NCBI RefSeq assembly: GCF_002939945.1
Contig: NZ_MDEB01000005.1
Coordinates: 163,493 to 227,492 of the forward strand
Source of the DNA: Xanthomonas arboricola pv. populi
GTDB taxonomy: Bacteria > Pseudomonadota > Gammaproteobacteria > Xanthomonadales > Xanthomonadaceae
DNA: 64,000 bases
Direction: 5' to 3'
Part shown: in pieces, positions 1 to 7,886 of the stretch
How positions within the stretch are numbered: the stretch's first letter is position 1
Layout of the letters: each line of letters starts with the position of its first letter
Program-made: the position numbers and the translations under genes
Notes under the pieces: generated by a model
Database searches by the model: none
The model's input: the letters and a program-made list of their open reading frames with translations, nothing else
What the model was told of the DNA's origin: nothing

Positions 1-395
1 CGTTCGTCGTTGCGATGGCTGCCCTGCTGTTACCACCGGGCGCGTACGACGCGCAGGCGCAGAGTTCCGATGCCACCCAGCTGTTTCCGCAACAGGGCTT
101 TGCCAAGGCATCCGGCCAGGAGGTCTACCGGGCGATCTGCCAGGGCTGCCACATGCCGGGCGGGCGCGGTGCGCAGGGCGCGGGCGAATACCCCGCGCTT
201 GCCGGCAACCCCAAGCTGGCCGCCGGTCCCTACGTCACCATGATGGTGCTCGATGGCCACGCCGGCATGCCCGGCTTCGGCGCGATGCTCAACGACCGCC
301 AGGTGGCCGAAGTGGTGAGTTATGTGCGCACGCACTTCGGCAACGATCACGCCGAGCGTGTCACCGTCGACGACGTCAAATTGCTGCGCCACTGA
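1..395 (+). CDS. Exported c-type cytochrome, 5' end cut by the window
   Basis: A small class I cytochrome c. The frame is already open at the window edge and begins with a hydrophobic run (FVVAMAALLLPP) ending near AQA, which looks like the second half of a signal peptide, so the true start lies upstream and the ATG at 15 is internal. The haem-binding motif is CQGCH, and a later Met (in the HAGMPGFG stretch) is a plausible sixth haem ligand. It would carry electrons in the periplasm. The TGA stop at 393-395 is 32 bases before the exported RidA start, so the two are probably one transcript. The partner oxidoreductase may be encoded upstream, outside the window. The cytochrome assignment is firm; the redox partner is unknown. 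Confidence 0.85.
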   Translation, partial: FVVAMAALLLPPGAYDAQAQSSDATQLFPQQGFAKASGQEVYRAICQGCHMPGGRGAQGAGEYPALAGNPKLAAGPYVTMMVLDGHAGMPGFGAMLNDRQVAEVVSYVRTHFGNDHAERVTVDDVKLLRH

Positions 396-427
396 TGCTC
401 CCTTTCCCTCTCATGCAAGGAGTTGCC

Positions 428-931
428 ATGTCCCGTCCAGTGACAGCCGTCTTCACCGCCGCCCTGTTGTGGTCTGCGGGTCTCACCACCGCGCACGCCG
501 CCGAGGTGATCCGCCACAAGACCCCCAACAGCGATTTCCCCATCGCAGCCGCCGTGGAAATTCCTGCCGGCAAGGCCACCGTCTACGTCAGCGGCAAGGT
601 GCCGGCGGTGGTGGATGCCAGTGCGCCGAAGGACTCGGCTGCCGCCTATGGCGACACCAAGGCGCAGACGGTGAGCGTGTTGAACCAGATCAAGCAGCAA
701 CTCGCAGCGCTTGGCCTGGGAATGGGCGATGTGGTGAAGATGCAGGTGTTTCTGGTCGGCGATCCGGCCATGGGTGGCAAGATGGATTTCAACGGTTTCA
801 TGGAAGGTTACCGCCAGTTCTTCGGCACCAAGGAGCAGCCCAATCTGCCGGCGCGCTCGGCATTCCAGATCGCCGCGCTCGGCAATCCGTTGTATCGGGT
901 GGAAATCGAAGTGGTCGCCGTTCGTCCTTGA
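428..931 (+). CDS. Exported RidA/YjgF-family protein
   Basis: RidA-family proteins hydrolyse reactive enamine/imine intermediates made by PLP enzymes and amino-acid oxidases, normally in the cytosol. This 167-residue copy begins with a classic signal peptide (residues 1-24, cut after AHA), so it should act in the periplasm. The start at 428 is chosen because AAGGAG lies at 417-422; the in-frame ATG at 395 would add 11 residues ahead of the signal peptide. The family's key arginine is kept (PARS, Arg143), as is the acidic residue in the last strand (VEIEV), so imine deaminase chemistry is possible. It sits between a cytochrome c and an exported PLP aminotransferase, which fits detoxifying a product of either one. 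A second, cytosolic RidA is encoded at 41297. Confidence 0.85.
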   Translation: MSRPVTAVFTAALLWSAGLTTAHAAEVIRHKTPNSDFPIAAAVEIPAGKATVYVSGKVPAVVDASAPKDSAAAYGDTKAQTVSVLNQIKQQLAALGLGMGDVVKMQVFLVGDPAMGGKMDFNGFMEGYRQFFGTKEQPNLPARSAFQIAALGNPLYRVEIEVVAVRP

Positions 932-961
932 ATCCGTGCTGTCGTCCTGCTGGAGGTTGTC

Positions 962-2164
962 ATGAAAACTGCTCTTTCGCGCCGCATGTTTCTCCGCGAC
1001 TCCGCGCTGTTTGCCGGCGCTGCCGGTGCGAGTGCGCTGCCGCTGCTGGCCAGCGCCACCGAACGCTCCGCCACCATCGCACCGACACCGGCGAGTGCGC
1101 TGTCGCCGGTGATGATCGGTTCCAACGAGTTTCCTGACGGCCCGTCGGCTGCTGCGGTCAAGGCCATCGCGCAGATCGCACCGCAAGGCGGACGCTACCT
1201 GCGCGATGTGCAGATGGAATTGATGGATACCCTGGCCGCCGAGCTCAAACTGCCGGTCAATCACCTGATGGCCTACGCCGGCTCCACCGAACCGCTGGAC
1301 TACACGATGCTGGCGTTCACCTCGCCCAGCGCCGCGCTCGTCACTGCCGATCCCACCTACGAATCGGGCTGGCGCGCCGCCACCCGCAATGGCGCAAAAC
1401 TGATCAAGGTGCCGTTGCGCAAGGACTTCTCGCACGATGTGCAGGCGATGTGCGCCGCCGACGCCAGCCCCGGCGTGATCTACATCTGCAATCCCAACAA
1501 TCCTACCGGCTCGGTCACCGCGCGCGAGGATCTGGACTACGCACTGGCGCACAAGCCCAAGGGCAGCGTGCTGGTGGTGGACGAGGCCTATATCCACTTT
1601 GCGCAGAGCACCAGCAGCGTGGTCGACATGGTCGCCGCAGGCGAGGACGTGGTGGTGTTGCGCACCTTCTCCAAACTCTACGGCATGGCCGGCATTCGCC
1701 TGGGCTATGCAGCCGCGCGCCCGGATCTGCTGGCCAAGCTGATGTTCTACAGCGTCAACAGCCTGCCGGTGACCGCCGCCGCCGCGGGCCTGGCCAGCCT
1801 GCGCGATCCCGCACTGGTGCCGCAGCGGCGCGCACGCACCGCGGCCACCCGCAAGGATGTAATGGCGTTTCTCGCCAAGCAGGGCTACGCCTGCACCGCC
1901 TCGGAGAGCAACTGCTTCATGGTCGACGTGAAGCGCCCGGCCGCCGGCTTCAAGGACGACATGGCCACCCATGGCGTGTTCATCGGACGCAGCTGGCCGG
2001 TGTGGCCGACCTGGTCGCGGATCACCGTCGGCACCGACGCGGAGATGGCGCGCTTCAAGCAGGCCTTCGTGCAGGTGATCGCCGGCAAGCGCGGCCCGCT
2101 GCCGCTGCCGGACGCCACGGCCGATGTGCATGATCCGATGGACGCTTTTTTCCGTTACGCATGA
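962..2164 (+). CDS. Tat-exported fold-type I PLP aminotransferase
   Basis: A 400-residue class I/II aminotransferase, closest in style to histidinol-phosphate aminotransferases. Visible motifs are NPNNPTG, the DEAY aspartate that contacts the pyridine nitrogen, and SKLYGMAG with the Schiff-base Lys at residue 238. The N-terminus is a twin-arginine signal (SRRMFLRD, then a hydrophobic Ala-rich run to about residue 31), so the folded, cofactor-loaded enzyme should be exported to the periplasm. GGAGG at 951-955 precedes the ATG. It follows the exported RidA gene by 30 bases and is probably co-transcribed. Its substrate cannot be read from the sequence. Periplasmic PLP transaminases are uncommon, and the pairing with an exported RidA supports enzyme activity rather than a scaffold role. 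Confidence 0.85.
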   Translation: MKTALSRRMFLRDSALFAGAAGASALPLLASATERSATIAPTPASALSPVMIGSNEFPDGPSAAAVKAIAQIAPQGGRYLRDVQMELMDTLAAELKLPVNHLMAYAGSTEPLDYTMLAFTSPSAALVTADPTYESGWRAATRNGAKLIKVPLRKDFSHDVQAMCAADASPGVIYICNPNNPTGSVTAREDLDYALAHKPKGSVLVVDEAYIHFAQSTSSVVDMVAAGEDVVVLRTFSKLYGMAGIRLGYAAARPDLLAKLMFYSVNSLPVTAAAAGLASLRDPALVPQRRARTAATRKDVMAFLAKQGYACTASESNCFMVDVKRPAAGFKDDMATHGVFIGRSWPVWPTWSRITVGTDAEMARFKQAFVQVIAGKRGPLPLPDATADVHDPMDAFFRYA

Positions 2165-2173
2165 GGCGTTACT

Positions 2174-2213
2174 CTGTCCGCCCCGGCGCATGCGAACGCG
2201 CCGGGGTGGACAG
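2174..2213. other. Strong intergenic hairpin between aminotransferase and azurin
   Basis: A 16-base-pair stem with one G-U pair and an 8-base loop fills most of the gap between the aminotransferase stop and azu. No U-tract follows on either strand, so it is not an obvious intrinsic terminator. It may stabilise upstream mRNA or partly attenuate, letting azurin be made at a different level from the upstream genes. Confidence 0.6.
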
Positions 2214-2255
2214 GCGCGCTGGGCGTCGCGCATCCCTTAACGCAGGAGTGTTCCC

Positions 2256-2705
2256 TTGAACGTGTTTTCAACATTCGCCGTGCTGGGTCTGGTGCTGCTG
2301 GCGCCTTCGGCATGGGCGCGCACCTGCGCCGTCACCATCACCGGCAACGATCAGATGAAGTTCGACCAGAGCGCGATCAAGCTGGCGCCCGATTGCACGC
2401 AGGTGTACCTGACGCTCAAGCACTCCGGCAAGATGGCCGCCACGGTGATGGGGCACAACTGGGTGCTCACCAAGTCCGCCGACTTCCAGGCAGTGGCCAA
2501 TGCCGGCGTACGCTCCACCGTGGCCGACAGTTATCTGCTCAAGGCCGACGCGCGCGTGATCGCGCACACCAAGGTGATCGGCGGCGGCGACAGCACCACG
2601 GTGAGCTTCCCCACCAGCAAGTTGAGCAAGGGCGGCGACTACACCTTCTTCTGCTCGTTCCCCGGCCACTGGGCGATGATGAAGGGCACGCTGAGTTTCG
2701 GGTGA
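2256..2705 (+). CDS. azu: Azurin, periplasmic type 1 copper protein
   Basis: A 149-residue blue copper electron carrier with a signal peptide (about residues 1-21). All type 1 copper ligands are present with azurin spacing: His67 in GHNW, Cys133, His138 in the CSFPGHWAMM loop, and axial Met142. The 66-residue His-Cys gap and the 5- and 9-residue steps after Cys match mature azurin. Another Cys pair (near residues 24 and 47) would form the conserved disulphide. It transfers single electrons between periplasmic redox partners such as c-type cytochromes. Its place downstream of a cytochrome c, an exported RidA and an exported aminotransferase suggests one redox module, though the hairpin ahead of it may uncouple its expression. 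Confidence 0.95.
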   Translation: MNVFSTFAVLGLVLLAPSAWARTCAVTITGNDQMKFDQSAIKLAPDCTQVYLTLKHSGKMAATVMGHNWVLTKSADFQAVANAGVRSTVADSYLLKADARVIAHTKVIGGGDSTTVSFPTSKLSKGGDYTFFCSFPGHWAMMKGTLSFG

Positions 2706-3031
2706 GCTGTCACGTGCCGCAGGTGCGCGTGGCCGGCGGCAAGCGTGCTGTGTGGGGCGCCGGCACGCGGTCATGCCGCGTACTCCAAGGCGATTGTGAG
2801 CGGAGCGGATGGCAGCGCCAACGACCGTCGTAGACGGTGCGCGGAGAACTGCGCGCGAATGAAGGCGCGCTGTTGCGCCACGCTCCATGTGTTCTCGTGA
2901 CCGGGTCGCTTCTGGATGCCGAGATAGACTCCCAACTTGCCGTCGCGTGCAGGTTTCACCATCGCCCCCCGGCGGCCCAGCGTGTTGTATTGCCGCGCAT
3001 AAGCGCCGTCGCCGGCGACCGGTACTGGTGA
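2706..3031. other. Gap between azu and the LuxR regulator, with an in-frame open tail
   Basis: The convergent gap holds no recognised gene. On the minus strand the frame directly after the LuxR stop (TGA at 3032-3034) stays open to 2771 with no further stop, about 86 codons including GKLGVYLGIQKR and HENTWSVAQQR. An ATG at 2960-2962 would give a 63-residue protein without a clear ribosome site. I do not recognise the sequence. It could be a small gene, a decayed remnant or chance. No terminator with a U-tract was seen for either flanking gene. Confidence 0.35.
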
Positions 3032-5800
3032 TCAGCCCGGCGCCGTCTCCGGACTGCCTGGTGGATCCGCTGCGCGCAACAACCCACGTTGCAAGGCCTG
3101 CGCCAACGCGCTTTCGCGGCTGCGTGCATCGAGCTTGCGATAGAGGTTCTTCAAATGGAACTTGACCGTGTTTTCCGACAGGTGCAGACAGCGTGCGATC
3201 TGTTTGTTGGAATACCCACGTGCTAGTTGCGCGAGCACTTCCAGCTCGCGCTCGCTGAAGATGTCGCCGGCCGGGTCCTCGTCGCCGCTGAGGCGTTCGA
3301 GCAGGGCCTGGATGGTGAGTGCGCGGGTGGTGCCGCCGACGGTATGCGGGTCGTGTTGACGCAGCGAGCGCAGCATCGCTTTGGCCGGCAGGCCGAGTTC
3401 GACGATCGCCTGCCAGCTTTGCGTCAGTGCCACATGGTCGAGCGCGCTGTACAGATGCGGCAGCGCCGCGACCAGTTCGCCGCGTTGCTGCAGCACCAGG
3501 GCGATGCGTGCGCGGGTGCGCGCGAGGTGGCACAGGTTGTCGTTGGCCAGGCAGGCCTGTTCGATCTGGCCCAGGATGGTCAGCGCGGCGCTGCTGCGCC
3601 CGGCCAGCCGGTGCCAGCGTGCCAGCGCAAAGCCCATCGCCGCGCGATCGCGCCAGCGGTGGGGCGAGCGCAGCGTATGCGCCAATCCGGATTCGCCGCC
3701 GGTACGTGCGATCAGCACATCGATGGCGGCATTGCCCGGATGTTCCAGCAACAGCATCAAGCGCCAGGCTGCAGCCAGCTCCGACAGGCGCGTCAGCTTG
3801 CGCCCATGCGCGATCTGTTCGATGTGTTCGAGCAGCGCCAATGCACTGCGCCCGCTGTGGTCGCGCACACGCTCCAGTCCCAGCGCGGTGTCGTAGGCGG
3901 CGGCCAGCTCGTCCATGCCGCCGTCGTGCTGTTCCAGCAATTCCAGCGCCGGATGCAGCAGGTCGGCCGCATCGTCGTGGTGGCCGCGTTCGTAATGCAG
4001 CTGCGCGAGCAGGCAGTGGCCGGCGGCCTCCAGGACGCCATCCAGCTGCCGGGTGCGGGCGCACCAGTTCAGGGCCTGCCGGTAACAGGCCTCGGCGTCG
4101 CCGAGTTGTCCGCGATAGAAAAAGCTCTGGCCCAACGTCAACAGCGCCTGGCTTGCGCCCGGTTCGCTGCCACCGCGCTGCATCGCGTCGCGTGCGTTCA
4201 GGGCGTAGCGTTCGGCCAATGCGAAGGCGCCCTGCGCAATGGCGGTGGTGGCGCAGATGCACAGCAGCATGCCACGGCCCAGATGGTCGTCTTCGTCCAG
4301 CGCGGACGCTTGCGCGGCGATCTGGGTCAGACCATGCGGATTGCCGCAGATCTCGTCGAGGCGATCGCGCAACAGCGCCACCACCACCGTGTAGTCGCGC
4401 TGCAAGGGTTCACGCAGCGCGGCCGGGAAGTCGCGGAAGCGTTCCAGCAGCAGGCGCGCATGGCTGAACTCGCCGAGCTTTGCGTGCAGGTGCGCCTGGG
4501 TGAGATTCAGCGCCGGGGTGTCGCGGATGGTGCGGTGTTCGAAATGCCGCAGCAGTGCGCGCACTTCATGCGTGCCGTGGGTCAGCAACAATTGCCAGGT
4601 GCCGGCACGCGCGATGTAGCTGGCGGCCAGGTCGCCGCACTCGGCGCGCGATGCATGCCGCACCGCTTCGGCCAGATACCGATGATCGCCAAACCAGCGT
4701 GCGGCCCGTTGATGCAGTTGCGTGGCCTGACCAGGATGTTCGCGATCGAGCAGCTGCTGCAGGAAGTCGGCAAACAAGGGGTGATAGCGAAACCACTCGC
4801 GCTCGCCATCCATGGGCACCAGCAGACCGTGGAAATGTTCCAGCCGCGCCAGCAGCCGGCCGCTGTCGTCGCGCTGGCGCACCGCATCGGCCAGCGCTGC
4901 GTTGACGCGCTCCAGTGGACTGGTGCGCAACAGCAGATCGCGTGTGTCGGCGTCCAGATCGTTGACCACCTGTTCGGCCAGATACGCGGCAATCTGCGCA
5001 CTGCGGCCGGAGAAACGCGCGGCCACCTCCTGTTGACGTTGCGCGCCACCCTCCAGCCACAAGCGCGCCAGATGCAGCGCCACCGGCCAGCCTTCGGTGT
5101 AGCGCAGTAATTCGTCCACCACCGGCGCTGGCACCTGGGGGCCCAGCAATGCCTGCGCTTCGGGCTCATCCAGCGCCAGCTGCGCACTGCCGAGACGGCT
5201 GAGCTGCGCCTGCAGGTCCAGCCGCGCCAGCGGCAGCGCCGGTACGCGCCGGGTGGCCAGCAACAGGTGCAGACGTCCGCCGCCGTGTTCGACCAGGCGC
5301 AGCACCAGCTCGTCGACGATGCCGCTGCCGAGCCGGTCGTAATCGTCGAGAATCACGCTGATGCGCCGGGGCGCAGTGCGCAGCGCGCGGATCAGCGCCG
5401 TCACCGCGTCGCGCGGATCCTGGTCGCGGTTGTGCAGCACTGCCGCGCACAGTGCCGGATCTGCACCTGCGTGCTGGATCGCCAACGCCAGATGGCCAAG
5501 GAAGCGCGCGGCATCGGCGTCCTCTTCGTCCAGCGACAGCCAGGCCACGGCGTGGTCGCGCGCGCGCAGCTGCGCATGCCACTGCGCCAGCAGCGTGGTC
5601 TTGCCGAATCCGGGCGGTGCCAGCAGCAGGGTGAGCGGCCGTGCTTGCGCCTGATCCAGCGCCGCCAGCAAGGCGTCGCGCACCACCGCACCAGTACGCG
5701 GCAGCGGCGGCTCCAGCTTGCTGGCAAGCAGCCAATCGGGAAGAGCGGAATCGCGCGACGGGGAGGGGCGCGGTGTGAGCAACGCAACAGGCTTGAGCAT
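3032..5800 (-). CDS. MalT-like ATP-dependent LuxR-family transcriptional regulator
   Basis: A large (922-residue) regulator with the STAND/MalT layout. It has an N-terminal P-loop NTPase (Walker A PPGFGKTTLL near residue 80, Walker B-like VILDDYDRL), a long helical repeat region of TPR type rich in Ala, Leu and His, and a C-terminal LuxR helix-turn-helix (SERELEVLAQLARG ... NKQIARCLHLSENTVKFHLKNLYRKL). Such proteins bind an inducer and ATP, oligomerise and activate promoters. The start is uncertain: ATG at 5800 is used, and a GTG at 5848 would add 16 residues. Neither has a good Shine-Dalgarno. It converges with the azurin cluster and stands alone upstream, so its target is unclear; the neighbouring cluster is one candidate. 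Confidence 0.85.
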   Translation of the reverse strand: MLKPVALLTPRPSPSRDSALPDWLLASKLEPPLPRTGAVVRDALLAALDQAQARPLTLLLAPPGFGKTTLLAQWHAQLRARDHAVAWLSLDEEDADAARFLGHLALAIQHAGADPALCAAVLHNRDQDPRDAVTALIRALRTAPRRISVILDDYDRLGSGIVDELVLRLVEHGGGRLHLLLATRRVPALPLARLDLQAQLSRLGSAQLALDEPEAQALLGPQVPAPVVDELLRYTEGWPVALHLARLWLEGGAQRQQEVAARFSGRSAQIAAYLAEQVVNDLDADTRDLLLRTSPLERVNAALADAVRQRDDSGRLLARLEHFHGLLVPMDGEREWFRYHPLFADFLQQLLDREHPGQATQLHQRAARWFGDHRYLAEAVRHASRAECGDLAASYIARAGTWQLLLTHGTHEVRALLRHFEHRTIRDTPALNLTQAHLHAKLGEFSHARLLLERFRDFPAALREPLQRDYTVVVALLRDRLDEICGNPHGLTQIAAQASALDEDDHLGRGMLLCICATTAIAQGAFALAERYALNARDAMQRGGSEPGASQALLTLGQSFFYRGQLGDAEACYRQALNWCARTRQLDGVLEAAGHCLLAQLHYERGHHDDAADLLHPALELLEQHDGGMDELAAAYDTALGLERVRDHSGRSALALLEHIEQIAHGRKLTRLSELAAAWRLMLLLEHPGNAAIDVLIARTGGESGLAHTLRSPHRWRDRAAMGFALARWHRLAGRSSAALTILGQIEQACLANDNLCHLARTRARIALVLQQRGELVAALPHLYSALDHVALTQSWQAIVELGLPAKAMLRSLRQHDPHTVGGTTRALTIQALLERLSGDEDPAGDIFSERELEVLAQLARGYSNKQIARCLHLSENTVKFHLKNLYRKLDARSRESALAQALQRGLLRAADPPGSPETAPG

Positions 5801-6290
5801 GAGGCGAGGGCGGCCCTGGCAAGCGTCGGCAGCGCGCCGGCTCGACACGCTGCAGATCGTGATGAAACAGCGGCGATGCAGATGGCGTCACCGTGACCGG
5901 CGACAACGTCATGTCGGCTGCTTCGAGGGTCCCCACCCATGCCCATCCGTGGACACCTTTCAGAAAGGTATGACAGCCACAAGACAAAAGCAAAGCCTGT
6001 CGCTACGCCGCCGCCTGAATGGAGCTTGCAGTGGCGCAGGGTACGCGACACCGCTAAGAACGGCCGGGCCCGTCTGGACGCCATCGAGCCGGCTGCAGCG
6101 CCGGCGCCGCGTCTGTTCAGCGTCGGCGCGGGCCTAAGAGGCTTCTCAGGCCCGCACCGATGCCCGGCGTCTTGCGCGGCCAGCGTCACCAGCGGCCACC
6201 GCGACGCAGGCGGTGACACCTCGCCTTCAACGCACCACAAAGGTCAGCGTCGCCGGGCCCGTCGCCGGCAACGCAACGCCTGGATTCGCC
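5801..6290. other. Non-coding gap between the LuxR gene and hemL
   Basis: No convincing gene here; open frames are short and lack family features or ribosome sites. A hairpin at 6128-6155 (8-base-pair stem GCGGGCCT/AGGCCCGC) could mark the 3' end of the hemL transcript but has no U-tract. The part nearest 5801 should hold the LuxR promoter; I see no clear -35/-10 pair. Confidence 0.5.
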
Positions 6291-7580
6291 TCAGTGCGCC
6301 ACTTCTGCAAACGCCTCGCGCGCGGCGGCCAGCGTGGCCTCGATCACCGCCGCATCGTGCGCGCTGGACATGAAGCCGGCCTCGTACGCCGACGGTGCCA
6401 GATACACGCCCCGCTGCAGCATCGCGTGGAAGAAGCGGTTGAAGGTGGTGATGTCGCAGGCGGTGGCCTGCGCGTAGCTCTCCACGATGTCGTCGGTGAA
6501 GAACAAGCCGAACATGCCGCCGACCTGGTTGGTGGTGACGGCAATACCGGCGGCGCGCGCGGCATCTTCCAGTCCCTCGCACAACACGCTGGTGGCCTCG
6601 CTCAGGCGGGCGTGGAAGCCTGGCTCCTGCACCAGCTCCAGCATCGCCAGGCCCGCCGCCATCGCCACCGGGTTACCCGACAAGGTGCCGGCCTGGTAGA
6701 TCGGGCCGGCCGGCGCGATCTGCTCCATCAAGTCGCGCCGGCCGCCGTACGCGCCCACCGGCATGCCGCCGCCGATGATCTTGCCGAAGGTGCTCAGGTC
6801 CGGCGTCACCCCGTAATGCGCCTGCGCGCCACCCAGTGCGACGCGGAAACCGGTCATCACCTCGTCGAAGATCAGCAGCGCGCCATGCCGCGTGCACAAC
6901 GTGCGCAGATGCTGCAGGTAGCCGGCCTGCGGCGGAATGCAGTTGGCGTTGCCGACCACCGGTTCGATGATCACCGCGGCCACGTCGGCGCCGATCTCGT
7001 CGAACATGGCGGTGGCGCCTTCGAAGTCGTTGAAGCTGAGGGTGGCGGTCAGCTCGCTCAGGCCGGACGGCACGCCCGGCGAGGTCGGCACGCCCAGGGT
7101 CAGCATGCCGCTGCCGGCTTTGACCAGGAACGAGTCGCCATGGCCGTGATAGCAGCCTTCGAACTTGATGATGCGGTTGCGCCCGGTGGCGCCGCGCGCC
7201 AGCCGCACCGCTGACAGCGTGGCTTCGGTGCCGGAATTGACCATGCGCACCATTTCGCAGGACGGCACCAACCGATGGATCGTCTCGGCCATGGTGACTT
7301 CGGCCGCACACGGCGCACCGAACGACAGACCATCGCGGATCGCGCGCTCCACCGCTTCGCGTACTGCCGGGTGATTGTGGCCGGCAATCATCGGACCCCA
7401 TGAGCCCACGTAGTCGATGTAGCGGTTGTCGTCCACGTCATACAGATACGGGCCATCGGCGCGCGCCACGAAGAACGGCTCGCCGCCGACCGACTTGAAT
7501 GCACGCACCGGTGAGTTGACGCCGCCGGGCAGCAGCGTCTGCGCCTGGGCGAACAGGGCGTGGGAGCGGGTGTGGTTCAT
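6291..7580 (-). CDS. hemL: Glutamate-1-semialdehyde 2,1-aminomutase
   Basis: Moves the amino group of glutamate-1-semialdehyde to give 5-aminolevulinate, the C5-pathway entry to haem. The 429-residue length is typical. It has the class III aminotransferase features: [10 protein letters not shown] near the N-terminus, NSGTEA for phosphate binding, [16 protein letters not shown] for the pyridine ring, and the PLP lysine at residue 267 in FGKIIGGG. The enzyme acts in the cytosol. It is transcribed away from the TonB receptor gene. In related genomes I would expect thiE nearby; here a receptor gene lies between them. Confidence 0.97.
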   Translation of the reverse strand: MNHTRSHALFAQAQTLLPGGVNSPVRAFKSVGGEPFFVARADGPYLYDVDDNRYIDYVGSWGPMIAGHNHPAVREAVERAIRDGLSFGAPCAAEVTMAETIHRLVPSCEMVRMVNSGTEATLSAVRLARGATGRNRIIKFEGCYHGHGDSFLVKAGSGMLTLGVPTSPGVPSGLSELTATLSFNDFEGATAMFDEIGADVAAVIIEPVVGNANCIPPQAGYLQHLRTLCTRHGALLIFDEVMTGFRVALGGAQAHYGVTPDLSTFGKIIGGGMPVGAYGGRRDLMEQIAPAGPIYQAGTLSGNPVAMAAGLAMLELVQEPGFHARLSEATSVLCEGLEDAARAAGIAVTTNQVGGMFGLFFTDDIVESYAQATACDITTFNRFFHAMLQRGVYLAPSAYEAGFMSSAHDAAVIEATLAAAREAFAEVAH

Positions 7581-7886
7581 GCGCGCAGATCCTTGAGTGG
7601 TACCGATTGGGGGCGGCGCTGCCCGACCGCGGACAGCGCACTCGCCATTGTCAGGCTTGCGGCCCCCGTCCGCCTACCCATCAGGTGCCTGCCTACCCGT
7701 CGGAGCGGACGGGTAGGGCAATGCGGCTGTCTATGATCGAACGGGACGGTATCGACGGTTTGGCATGAGCAGATGACCCTCGGTCATTGGCCTCTTGTGG
7801 CGGATGTTCAGAAAGTGTGATTCCGGTTGCCACGGCGCCGTTCATTTTTGTCGCGTTGCCGACTGTTCCAGACTTGGGGAGAAAAC
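7581..7886. other. Divergent promoter region of hemL and the TonB receptor
   Basis: This 306-base divergent region must carry both promoters. A perfect 10-base-pair stem with a 6-base loop lies at 7692-7717, and the octamer GCCTACCC occurs twice (7673-7680 and 7691-7698), the second copy inside the stem. Such a palindrome may be an operator or an mRNA leader structure. No clear sigma-70 pair was found by eye. Confidence 0.45.

Noticed and set aside
347..2233. A 628-codon minus-strand frame over the RidA and aminotransferase genes
   Set aside because: A shadow of genes with complete motifs on the plus strand; composition is typical of antisense GC-rich frames.
3227..5110. A 627-codon plus-strand frame over the LuxR regulator
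   Set aside because: Antisense to a gene with clear Walker A and LuxR helix-turn-helix motifs; low-complexity Gln/Ala/Arg composition.
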